64,000 nt of DNA from Prauserella cavernicola (GTDB lineage Bacteria > Actinomycetota > Actinomycetes > Mycobacteriales > Pseudonocardiaceae): the NCBI RefSeq assembly GCF_016595675.1, contig NZ_JAENJH010000002.1, positions 124,001-188,000 on the forward strand. Direction: 5' to 3'. The position numbers and the translations under genes were made by a program. This document shows positions 17,931 through 26,231 of the stretch, piece by piece (position 1 is the stretch's first letter; every line of letters begins with the position of its first letter). A model generated the notes under the pieces. It saw only the letters and a list, made by a program, of their open reading frames with translations, did not search any database and was not told the DNA's origin.

Positions 17931-19107
17931 AGCGCTGATCCTCGTCGAGAACCTCTCCGTTCCGTTCGACCGGCGGGTGTGGCAGGAGTGCACCACGCTG
18001 CGCGACGCGGGCTGGGAGGTGCACGTCATCTGTCCACAAGGGATGAAACGCGACACCGAGCGCGAAACGGTCGTCGACGACGTGCACGTCCACCGCTACC
18101 CGCTGCGGGCGGCCACCGGCGGGCCTGCCGGCTACGTGCTGGAGTACGGATCGGCACTGTGGCACACGCTCCGGCTCGCCCGGCGCGTCGCCAGGGGCGG
18201 CCGGATCGACGTCGTGCACGCGTGCAACCCGCCGGACCTGCTGTTCCTCGTGGCGCGCCTGCTCAAGCTGCGCGGCGCGCGGTTCGTGTTCGACCAGCAC
18301 GACCTGGTGCCCGAGCTGTACCTGTCCCGGTTCGACCGGGGCGAGGACCTGCTCTACCGCGGCGTGTGCGCGCTGGAGCGGGCGACCTACCGCGCCGCCG
18401 ACGTCGTGCTGGCCACCAACGAGAGCTACCGCGACGTGGCGCTCACCAGGGGCCGCAAGTCTCAATCGGACGTGTTCGTGGTGCGCAGCGCGCCCGCGGT
18501 CGAGCGGTTCCAGCAGGTGCCGGCCGAGCCGGAGCTCAAGCGCGGCAAGCCGCACCTGCTCTGCTACCTCGGTGTGATGGGCCCGCAGGACGGCGTCGAC
18601 TACGCGTTGCGGGCGCTGGCCTCGCTGCGCGACGACCTGGGCCGCACCGACTGGCACGCGGTGTTCGTCGGCGCGGGCGACACGTTCGACGCGATGGTGG
18701 CGCTCTCGCACGAACTCGGCCTCGCCGAACAGGTGCAGTTCACGGGCCGCATTCCGGATGCCGACCTTGTTCGTTATCTCTCCACCGCCGAGGTGTGCCT
18801 CTCGCCGGACCCGCTGAACCCGCTCAACGACGTGTCCACCATGAACAAGGTCATGGAGTACATGGCCGTGGGCAAGCCCATCGTCTCGTTCGACCTCACC
18901 GAAGCCCGGGTCTCGGCAGGCGATGCCGCGGTGTACGCGCCCGCCAACGACGTCCGCGAGTTCGCGAAGCTCACCGCGAGGCTGCTCGACGATCCCGCCG
19001 AGCGCAAGCGCATGGGCGAACTCGGTCGCACGCGCGTCAACGGTCCGCTCTCGTGGCGGAACTCGGCCGAGGCTCTGCTCGCCGCCTATGCCGCCGCGAT
19101 GGAATAG
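17911..19107 (+). CDS. Glycosyltransferase family 4
   Basis: This 398-residue GT-B glycosyltransferase begins ALILVENLSVPFDRRVWQE, typical of exopolysaccharide GT4 enzymes that use a retaining mechanism. The acceptor half has VVHACNPPDL and FDQHDLVPEL; the donor half has LCYLGVMGPQDGVD and NKVMEYMAVGKPIVSFD, with the conserved Glu of this family. There is no signal or membrane helix. ATG 17911 is chosen over the ATG at 17881 because GAAGAGGGG lies just before it; it overlaps the dehydrogenase gene by 20 bases, so both are in one operon. Donor and linkage are unknown. Confidence 0.88.
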   Translation: MSVLPGRALILVENLSVPFDRRVWQECTTLRDAGWEVHVICPQGMKRDTERETVVDDVHVHRYPLRAATGGPAGYVLEYGSALWHTLRLARRVARGGRIDVVHACNPPDLLFLVARLLKLRGARFVFDQHDLVPELYLSRFDRGEDLLYRGVCALERATYRAADVVLATNESYRDVALTRGRKSQSDVFVVRSAPAVERFQQVPAEPELKRGKPHLLCYLGVMGPQDGVDYALRALASLRDDLGRTDWHAVFVGAGDTFDAMVALSHELGLAEQVQFTGRIPDADLVRYLSTAEVCLSPDPLNPLNDVSTMNKVMEYMAVGKPIVSFDLTEARVSAGDAAVYAPANDVREFAKLTARLLDDPAERKRMGELGRTRVNGPLSWRNSAEALLAAYAAAME

Positions 19108-19247
19108 ATCATTTTCGAGCGAATTCCGAGGTCGCGTTTTGAACAAGACTGGAGTGCCGGTTGTAACCAATGACCTAATCGCGGCGACTCGGTGGGTGAA
19201 TACCAGTCCGAAACGACACTCGACTGGCGAGAGGGGAGGCTCCGGAA

Positions 19248-20573
19248 TTGAGTGACGAACCGGTGCGGTTGTCGATGGTCGGTCAGGTGCTGCGCAGGCG
19301 CTGGCGGCAGCTGGCGGTGCTCGCCGTGCTCGGCGGGCTCGTCGGGGCCGGCGCGTCACTCGTGTTCTCCCCCGGCTACGAGACCACCACGAGCGTGCTG
19401 CTGCAGGGCCCGCGCGAGGAGAACGAGCTGCTGACCCAGGAACAGGTGGCGATGAGCTCGGCGGTGCTCGACCGCTCCGCCGTCGCGCTCGGCAGGGAGG
19501 GCCAGGCGAGCGAGCTGCGCGACTCGGTCTCGGCCGAGGTGGTGGATGGCGGCGTCATCCGGATCACCGGCAGCAGCGAGGATCCCGCGTACGCGGCACG
19601 CCTCGCCGACACCGTCGCCGAGGAGTTCGTCCGCTACTCCAGCCAGTTGGCGAGCAACTCGCCCGACGCGGCGGGCAGGGCCATGCGCGAGCAGCAGGAG
19701 GCGCTGCGCAGGCAGGTGGACGAGACCAACCGGAGCATCACCGAACTGCACGCCGCCGCGGCCGATCTCACCGTCGAGAGCGTGCAGATGCGCACGAACC
19801 TCGAGGCGCTGCGGACCTCGCTCGCCGAGGCCGTCACCTCGCTCAACGAGTCCGAGCAGACCACGAGCCGCTCGAACATGGTGGTGATGGGACCCGCGCC
19901 CGTGCCGGTCAGCCTGGCGAGCCCCACGATGCCGCAGTTCATCGGCGGTGGTGTGCTCGTGTTCCTGCTGCTCGGGGTCTTCGGGCAGCTGCTCGCGATC
20001 CGCTCCGACAAGCGCCTGCGCACCGAGGACGACATCGCGGGCGCGCTCGGCGCACCGGTGCTGGGCATGCTCGACGAGCCCGTTGGCACCGCGACCCACC
20101 GGGACGCCACGGGCTGGACGCGGCTGCGCGGGCTGGTGTGGGACGACCAGCCGCTCGACCTCGCGCCCGTGCTGCTCACCGGCGACGAACAGAGCCGCAA
20201 CCTCCGGGTCAGGCGCATCCTCGCGAAGCTGCCGGAGCACGAGCGTGTGCTGGTGCTCGCCGCCGACGACGACGCCGGCGCGCAGGCGGCCGCCGCGCGG
20301 CTCGTCACCACCGCCGAGCGGGGGCCGGGCGGCCCGCGCGCGACGGTGCGCGTCGTCGACGTCTCTGCGGGCAGGCCGACGGTGCCGGACCCGAGCGAGG
20401 CCGACGGCGTGCTCGTGATGCTCACCGCGGGCAGCAGGACGGGCTGGGAGCTGGTCGGCATCGCCGAGGCGTGCGCCGACGCGGGCCACCGCGTGGTGGG
20501 CGCGGTGGTCACCTACCGCGCCCGGGCTCAGCGCGAGGCCACCACCGACGACGCGATGGCAGGTTCAGCGTGA
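19248..20573 (+). CDS. Wzz-like polysaccharide co-polymerase with degenerate kinase domain, first of a pair
   Basis: This 441-residue membrane protein has the chain-length-regulator layout: helix 1 at about residues 22-41, a long extracytoplasmic alpha-helical part with a coiled coil (about 140-210), and helix 2 at about 230-251. The cytoplasmic tail (about 285-425) has the strand order of a BY-kinase/ParA fold but no Walker A; the stretch around VLVLAADDDAGAQAAA replaces it, so ATP use is doubtful. TTG 19248 is the start, with GAGGGGAGG upstream. It overlaps the second co-polymerase gene by four bases. Confidence 0.82.
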   Translation: MSDEPVRLSMVGQVLRRRWRQLAVLAVLGGLVGAGASLVFSPGYETTTSVLLQGPREENELLTQEQVAMSSAVLDRSAVALGREGQASELRDSVSAEVVDGGVIRITGSSEDPAYAARLADTVAEEFVRYSSQLASNSPDAAGRAMREQQEALRRQVDETNRSITELHAAAADLTVESVQMRTNLEALRTSLAEAVTSLNESEQTTSRSNMVVMGPAPVPVSLASPTMPQFIGGGVLVFLLLGVFGQLLAIRSDKRLRTEDDIAGALGAPVLGMLDEPVGTATHRDATGWTRLRGLVWDDQPLDLAPVLLTGDEQSRNLRVRRILAKLPEHERVLVLAADDDAGAQAAAARLVTTAERGPGGPRATVRVVDVSAGRPTVPDPSEADGVLVMLTAGSRTGWELVGIAEACADAGHRVVGAVVTYRARAQREATTDDAMAGSA

Positions 20574-22159
20574 CCGCGACCGAGAACACCGAACCGGCCC
20601 AGCCGCTGCTCGACCTGCAGCGGCTGGGGATGACGATCCGCAGACGCAAGCGGCTGTGGCTGTCGCTGGGACTGCTCGGCCTGGTGTGCGGCGCACTGCT
20701 TGCGGTGCTCATGCCCTCGCCGCCCACGGCGGTGACCAGGGTGCTGGTGGTGCACGAGGGCGACACGCCCTCGGACAGCGGCACGCTCGTGGCGACCGAT
20801 GTGGCGCTGCTGCAGACCACGCGGGTCGCGACGGCGACGCTGCAGCGGCTCGGCTCCGACGAGTCGCCGGAGGAGTTCCTGAAGACCTACCAGGGCACGC
20901 CGCTCACCAACAACATCATGGAGATCAGCGTCGGCGCGCCCAGCGACGGCGAGGCGGTGGCGAAGGCACAGGCGCTGGCCGACACGTTCATCGCCGATTA
21001 CCGCGCCAGGCTGCAGACCGCGGCCGACGCCGAGGCGCAGGGCCTGGTCGACCAGCGCGACCGCGCGCAGAGCGACCTCGACGCGGTGAACGGCACGATC
21101 ACCGACCTCTCGCTCGGCGGCGCGTCGGCCTCGGCGCCGCAGCTGGAGAACCTCTACGCACGGCGCGCGGAGCTGGAGTCGAAGATCTCCGACCTCAACG
21201 ACCAGGCCGAGCAGGCCAGGCTGGGCACGCCCGGCGTCGTCGCGGGCACGCAGGTCGTGGACGCCGCCCAGCCGGTGCCCGGCTCACTGCTCACCACGGC
21301 GGGCACCAACGCGGTGATCGGTCTCGCGCTCGGGCTCGCGGTCGGCCTCGGCCTGACGGCGGTGTTCAGCGTCGTGCGCGACCGGCCGGTGCTGCGCAGG
21401 GAGATCTCCGCCGACCTCGGCGCGTCGGTGATCGCGCAGCTGCCGCTGCCCGGCCGGGGTGTGGCGAGGCTGTGGCGGCGCTCGCGCACGCTGCGGGAGC
21501 GCAGGCGCGTGGCCGTCACGCTCGCGCGGCTCGTTCGGGAGGACGGCACGGCGGTGTCGGTGCTGGAGCTCGGCTGTCCCGAGGCCGCGGCCGAACTGGC
21601 GCTGAACCTGGCCGAGGAACTGGCCATCGACGGCAAGGTGGTGCTGGTCGACGATCTGCCCGGCAGACGCCTCGGCAGGCTCGCCGATGCGGCGGAGCGG
21701 CCCATCCGGATCGTCGAGGCGGACAGCCTCCCGCTGCCCGTGTGGCCGGAGGAGCAGCACATCGGTGTCGGCTCCGTCTCGCCGGGCACGGCCTGGACCG
21801 ACCTCGGCAGGCTCGGCACGGAGACCGTGCTCGTGGTGCGGGCAGGCCACGCCAGCACGCTCTGGCTGCACACCGTGGCCAGGCAGCTCGCCGACGCGGG
21901 GATCCCGATCATCGGAGTGGTGCTCGTCGAGCCGGACCCGAAGGACCGCTCCGACGGCACGCTGTGGGACGGCCTGCACACCGCACTGCGCGGCCGCGCG
22001 GGCAGGCAACTGCCCTCAGCGCGCGAGGAACAGCCCGCGAGCGACCAGGCGACCGAGGTGTTCGCCCCGGTACGGCCCGAGAACGGCCTGAACCACACCG
22101 AGGACCTGCCGACCACGCGGTTCGCCCCGGTGCGCCAGACCGACGTGGAGGTTCGGTAG
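20570..22159 (+). CDS. Wzz-like polysaccharide co-polymerase with degenerate kinase domain, second of a pair
   Basis: This 529-residue protein has helix 1 at about residues 25-47, an extracytoplasmic domain with a coiled coil (about 145-225) and helix 2 at about 242-268. The cytoplasmic domain follows a BY-kinase pattern, with VVLVDDLPG like a Walker A' strand, but the nucleotide loop reads LELGCPEAAAE and has no GKS/T. The C-terminus repeats TEVFAPVRP and TTRFAPVRQ in a disordered tail without a Tyr cluster. The GTG overlaps the previous stop (GTGA). It probably forms a hetero-oligomer with the first protein to set chain length or couple export. Confidence 0.82.
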   Translation: MTATENTEPAQPLLDLQRLGMTIRRRKRLWLSLGLLGLVCGALLAVLMPSPPTAVTRVLVVHEGDTPSDSGTLVATDVALLQTTRVATATLQRLGSDESPEEFLKTYQGTPLTNNIMEISVGAPSDGEAVAKAQALADTFIADYRARLQTAADAEAQGLVDQRDRAQSDLDAVNGTITDLSLGGASASAPQLENLYARRAELESKISDLNDQAEQARLGTPGVVAGTQVVDAAQPVPGSLLTTAGTNAVIGLALGLAVGLGLTAVFSVVRDRPVLRREISADLGASVIAQLPLPGRGVARLWRRSRTLRERRRVAVTLARLVREDGTAVSVLELGCPEAAAELALNLAEELAIDGKVVLVDDLPGRRLGRLADAAERPIRIVEADSLPLPVWPEEQHIGVGSVSPGTAWTDLGRLGTETVLVVRAGHASTLWLHTVARQLADAGIPIIGVVLVEPDPKDRSDGTLWDGLHTALRGRAGRQLPSAREEQPASDQATEVFAPVRPENGLNHTEDLPTTRFAPVRQTDVEVR

Positions 22160-22161
22160 CC

Positions 22162-24066
22162 ATGTGCGGCATCGCGGGGACCTACCACTGGCCGGACGGC
22201 GGCCCGCTCACCGACCGCCTCACCAAGCGGCTCGCGCACCGCGGCCCCGACGGCTCCGGCCGGTACACGGGCGCGGCGGGCGACGGCGAGGTACAGCTGG
22301 GCCACCGCAGGCTCTCGATCGTGGACCTCTCCGAGACCGGTGCGCAGCCGATGGTGCTCGACGGTCTCGCGCTGACCTACAACGGCGAGCTCTACAACGC
22401 GCCCGAGCTGCGGGCCGAGCTGCGACGTGCGGGCGTGGGTTTCCGCGGCACGTCCGACACCGAGGTGGTGCTGCAGGCGTGGCGGCGCTGGGGCGTCGAC
22501 TGCCTGCCCCGCCTGCGCGGCATGTTCGCGTTCGGCGTGTTCGACGAGCGGACCGGCGAGCTGGTGCTGGTGCGCGACCAGCTGGGCATCAAGCCGCTGT
22601 TCCTGGTGCGCAGGGGCGGCGGCGTGGTGTTCTCCTCCGAGCTCAAGGCGCTGGCGACGGAGCTGGGCGGCTCGCTGGAGGTGGACGAGACCTCGCTCGT
22701 GGCGTCGCTGCTCTACTACTGGGTGCCCGACGGCAGGTGCGCCTACCGCGAGGCCGAGAAGCTGCCGCCCGGCACCTGGCTGCGGTGCGGGCCCGACGGC
22801 AGCGTGGCGCGGGGGCGCTACTACTCGATCCGCGAGGTCGCCGAACGCGCCCAGCACGCGCCCGAGCCCGACCTGGCCGACGTGGTGGCGGACTCCACCC
22901 GCAAGCACCTGCTCTCCGACGTTCCGGTCGCGACGTTCCTCTCCGGCGGGCTCGACTCCAGCTACCTGACCGCGCTCGCGGCGAGACAACGGCCGGGGAT
23001 CTCGGCCTACACCATCGGTTTCCGCGCCGAGGACGCGAAGTTCGAGGCCATGCCCGACGACCTGCGCTACGCACGGCAGGTGGCGCGGCGCTTCGGCGTG
23101 GACCTGCACGAGATCGAGATCGCGCCCCGCGTGCTGGAACTGCTGCCGCGCATGACCTACCACCTCGACGAGCCGATCGGCGATCCCGCGGCCATCAACA
23201 CCTACCTGATCTGCACGGCCGCGCGCGACGCCGGCGTGAAGGTGCTGCTGTCCGGGATGGGCGCCGACGAGCTGTTCGCCGGCTACCGCAAGCACCTCGC
23301 CAACCTGCTCGCCCTGCGCTACCAGCGCGTCCCCGGCGCGGTGCGCGCGCCGATCCGGTCCGTTGTGGACCGGCTGCCGGTGGCGACGGCGAAGCGCGGA
23401 CTGCGCTCGGTGCGCTTCGCCAAGCGGTTCCTGTCCTTCGCCGAACTGGACGAGGAGACGGCGTTTCGGCGCAGCTACACGATGTACGACCGCGCCGAGC
23501 TGCTCGACCTGGTCAACCCCGACCTGGCTCCCGCCGTGGACGAGGTGCTCACCGAGCACGCCGACACCTACCGCGACAACGCGCTCGGCGACTTCGTCAA
23601 CCGCATGTGCCTCGCCGACGCGCGGCTGTTCCTGCCGGGACTCAACCTCACCTACACCGACCGGTCGAGCATGGCCGCCTCCACCGAGGTCCGCACGCCG
23701 TTCGTGGACGTCGAGGTGGTGGAGGCCGCGTTCGCCGTCGCGGGCCGCGACAAGATCCGGGGCCGCCAGGGCAAGGTCGCGCTGAAGGAGGCCGCGGAGT
23801 CGATCCTGCCGCCCGAGATCGTGTACCGGCCCAAGGGCCTGTTCAGCGCACCGCTGCGCGCGTGGATGAGCCGCGACCTCGCGCCGCTGGTGCGGGAGGT
23901 CGTGAACGACGGCGTGCTCGTGCGCTCCGGGCTGCTGAACCGGGACGCGCTGCGGCGGCTCGTCGCCGAGGACGCCGCGGGAGCGCAGGACCGCGCGAAG
24001 CACCTCTGGCACATCTTGACCCTCGAGTACTGGTATCGCGGAGCCACAGAAGGAGCGTCTTCGTGA
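22162..24066 (+). CDS. asnB: Asparagine synthetase (glutamine-hydrolysing) family protein
   Basis: This 634-residue enzyme has an N-terminal glutaminase domain beginning at catalytic Cys2 (MCGIAG), with RGPDGSG and the ammonia site NGELYN, and a C-terminal synthetase domain with the ATP-pyrophosphatase loop SGGLDSS near residue 262 and GMGADELFAGY. In housekeeping context it makes asparagine. Inside polysaccharide loci, close relatives amidate uronic acids or sugar carboxylates, which would fit the AlgD-type gene upstream. The ATG is two bases after the previous stop, and its own stop overlaps the next start (GTGA). Confidence 0.9.
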   Translation: MCGIAGTYHWPDGGPLTDRLTKRLAHRGPDGSGRYTGAAGDGEVQLGHRRLSIVDLSETGAQPMVLDGLALTYNGELYNAPELRAELRRAGVGFRGTSDTEVVLQAWRRWGVDCLPRLRGMFAFGVFDERTGELVLVRDQLGIKPLFLVRRGGGVVFSSELKALATELGGSLEVDETSLVASLLYYWVPDGRCAYREAEKLPPGTWLRCGPDGSVARGRYYSIREVAERAQHAPEPDLADVVADSTRKHLLSDVPVATFLSGGLDSSYLTALAARQRPGISAYTIGFRAEDAKFEAMPDDLRYARQVARRFGVDLHEIEIAPRVLELLPRMTYHLDEPIGDPAAINTYLICTAARDAGVKVLLSGMGADELFAGYRKHLANLLALRYQRVPGAVRAPIRSVVDRLPVATAKRGLRSVRFAKRFLSFAELDEETAFRRSYTMYDRAELLDLVNPDLAPAVDEVLTEHADTYRDNALGDFVNRMCLADARLFLPGLNLTYTDRSSMAASTEVRTPFVDVEVVEAAFAVAGRDKIRGRQGKVALKEAAESILPPEIVYRPKGLFSAPLRAWMSRDLAPLVREVVNDGVLVRSGLLNRDALRRLVAEDAAGAQDRAKHLWHILTLEYWYRGATEGASS

Positions 24067-26231
24067 AGCAGGTCGTGCAGAACTACAAGAGCGGGGAACT
24101 GGCACTGCTGGACGTGCCAGCCCCCGCCTGCAAACCGGGCGGCGTCCTCGTGCGCACGGCGTACTCGCTGATCTCCACCGGCACCGAGCTGATGAAGGTC
24201 TCCGAGGCAGGGATGTCGTTGCTGGGCAAGGCGAAGGCACGACCGGACCAGGTGGCCAAGGTGATGCAGAGCGTCGCCGCCAACGGCGTCTCGGCGACCT
24301 ACCGCAAGGTGACGACCAAGCTCGACTCCTACACGCCGCTGGGCTACTCGCTCTGCGGCGTGGTCGAGGAGGTCGGCGCCGGGGTCGACGACGTGGCGGT
24401 GGGCGACGTCGTCGCGTGCGCCGGCAACGAGCACGCGCTGCACTCGGAGCTGAACTGGGTACCGAAGAACCTCTACAGCCGCGTGCCGGAGGGAGTCGAG
24501 CCCCGGCACGCCGCGTTCGGCACCGTCGGCTCCATCGCGCTGCAGGGCGTGCGCAGGGGCGAGCCGCGGCTCGGCGACGTCGCGCTGGTGATCGGACTCG
24601 GGCTCATCGGGCAGCTCGTGGTGCAGCTGCTGACCGCCTCGGGCGTGCGCGTGGTGGGAGTCGATCCCGCACCCGCCCGCTGCGGGCTCGCCGAACGGCT
24701 GGGCGCGCTCGTGTGCGGTGAGCCGGGTTCGGACGTGGTGGAGAACGCCATCGCCGAGCTGACCTCGGGCCACGGTGTCGACCAGGTGTACCTGGCCGCG
24801 GGCGGCAGCAGCAACGAGCCGGTGGAGCTGGCGGCCAGGCTCGCGCGCGACCGCGCCACGGTGGTGGACATCGGCAAGTGCAGTCTCAACCTGCCGTGGA
24901 ACGCCTACTACGAGAAGGAACTCGACGTCCGCTTCTCGCGCTCGTACGGACCGGGCCGCTACGACCCCGGCTACGAGCTGGAGGGCCGCGACTACCCCAT
25001 CGGCTACGTGCGCTGGACCGAGCGCCGCAACCTGGAGTGCTTCGTCGACCTGCTCGCCCGCCGCCGGATCGACGTGGAACCGCTGGTGTCGCACGTCGCC
25101 GACTTCTCGGTGGCCGTGCAGACCTACCGCAGGCTCTCCGAAGGAGCGCTCGACGCCGTCGCCGTGTTGTTCCGCTACCCCGGCGCGGCCAACCCCGCGC
25201 CCGAGTCCGTCACGTCGGTGACACTCCCGCGCGTCTCCCCCGCGCGCGTGGCGCCGAAGAACCGCATCCGCGCCGGATTCGTCGGGGCGGGCAACTACGC
25301 GTCGTCGATGCTGCTGCCGCACCTGGCCGAGCGCGCCGACGTGGAGCTGCACCGCGTGGCCACCACCTCGGCGCTGTCGGGAGCCAACGCGCAGCGCAGG
25401 TTCGGCTTCGAGCACGCGGGCACCGACATCGAGACACTGCTGGCCGACCCGTCGATCGACGCCGTGTTCGTGGTGACCCGGCACAGCTCCCACGCCGAGC
25501 TGACGCGGCGCGCGCTGCTCGCGGGCAAGGCCGTGTTCGTCGAGAAACCACTGGCACTGAGCGAGGCCGAGCTGGAGAAGGTGCTCGCGGCCGTGGCCGA
25601 GTCGGGCAACGACCGCTTGCAGGTCGGCTTCAACCGCCGCTTCGCGCCGCTGCTGCGCCAGGCGCGCAACCGCTTCGGCACCCGCGTGGGACCGGCCTCG
25701 GTGCGCTACCTCGTCAACGCGGGCAGGCTCGACCAGGGCAGCTGGTACGCCCGGCAGGACACCGAGGGCTCGCGCTTCGCGGGCGAGGGCGGGCACTTCA
25801 TCGACACGGTGAGCTGGCTGCTCGGCGCCGACCCGGCCTCGGTCTACGCGTGCGCCACGCCGGGGCAGGCCGACCTGCAGATCCTGCTGCGCTACCCCGA
25901 CGGCTCGACGGCCACCATCGGCTACACCACCTCGGGTGCGTCGAGCTTTCCGAAGGAGACTCTCGACCTCACCGCCGACGGCAAGGTGCTGAGCTTCGAC
26001 GACTTCCAGCGCGCGTCGCTGTTCGGCCGCAAACGCTCGACGAGCCCGAAACTGCCGCAGGGCAGGGACAAGGGTCAGGAGGCGGAGCTGGCCGCGTTCG
26101 TCGACGCCGTGCGCACGGCGGGGCCGATGCCGGTGCCGCTGAGCTCGCTCGTGTCGACGACGCTCGCGACGCTGGCCGTGCACACGAGCCTGGCCACGGG
26201 CGCCCCGGTACGGATCGAGCCACGCGGATGA
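24063..26231 (+). CDS. Bi-domain oxidoreductase (zinc-type alcohol dehydrogenase fused to Gfo/Idh/MocA)
   Basis: This 722-residue fusion has an N-terminal medium-chain dehydrogenase part (about residues 1-370, with ALVIGLGLIGQLVVQLL as its Rossmann strand) and a C-terminal Gfo/Idh/MocA part beginning near residue 399 (AGFVGAGNYASSML) with the catalytic-type EKPLAL. Both halves bind NAD(P). The fusion is a known architecture in exopolysaccharide loci, where it is thought to act on a nucleotide sugar or a lipid-linked sugar; the reaction is not established. It is coupled by overlaps to asnB before and the lyase after. The HxxE and Cys zinc ligands of classic alcohol dehydrogenases are not evident. 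Confidence 0.88.
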   Translation: MKQVVQNYKSGELALLDVPAPACKPGGVLVRTAYSLISTGTELMKVSEAGMSLLGKAKARPDQVAKVMQSVAANGVSATYRKVTTKLDSYTPLGYSLCGVVEEVGAGVDDVAVGDVVACAGNEHALHSELNWVPKNLYSRVPEGVEPRHAAFGTVGSIALQGVRRGEPRLGDVALVIGLGLIGQLVVQLLTASGVRVVGVDPAPARCGLAERLGALVCGEPGSDVVENAIAELTSGHGVDQVYLAAGGSSNEPVELAARLARDRATVVDIGKCSLNLPWNAYYEKELDVRFSRSYGPGRYDPGYELEGRDYPIGYVRWTERRNLECFVDLLARRRIDVEPLVSHVADFSVAVQTYRRLSEGALDAVAVLFRYPGAANPAPESVTSVTLPRVSPARVAPKNRIRAGFVGAGNYASSMLLPHLAERADVELHRVATTSALSGANAQRRFGFEHAGTDIETLLADPSIDAVFVVTRHSSHAELTRRALLAGKAVFVEKPLALSEAELEKVLAAVAESGNDRLQVGFNRRFAPLLRQARNRFGTRVGPASVRYLVNAGRLDQGSWYARQDTEGSRFAGEGGHFIDTVSWLLGADPASVYACATPGQADLQILLRYPDGSTATIGYTTSGASSFPKETLDLTADGKVLSFDDFQRASLFGRKRSTSPKLPQGRDKGQEAELAAFVDAVRTAGPMPVPLSSLVSTTLATLAVHTSLATGAPVRIEPRG

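Noticed and set aside
22164..24062. Upstream open frame in register with the bi-domain oxidoreductase
   Set aside because: It is the shadow frame of asnB; the real N-terminus starts at the GTG 24063 overlap.
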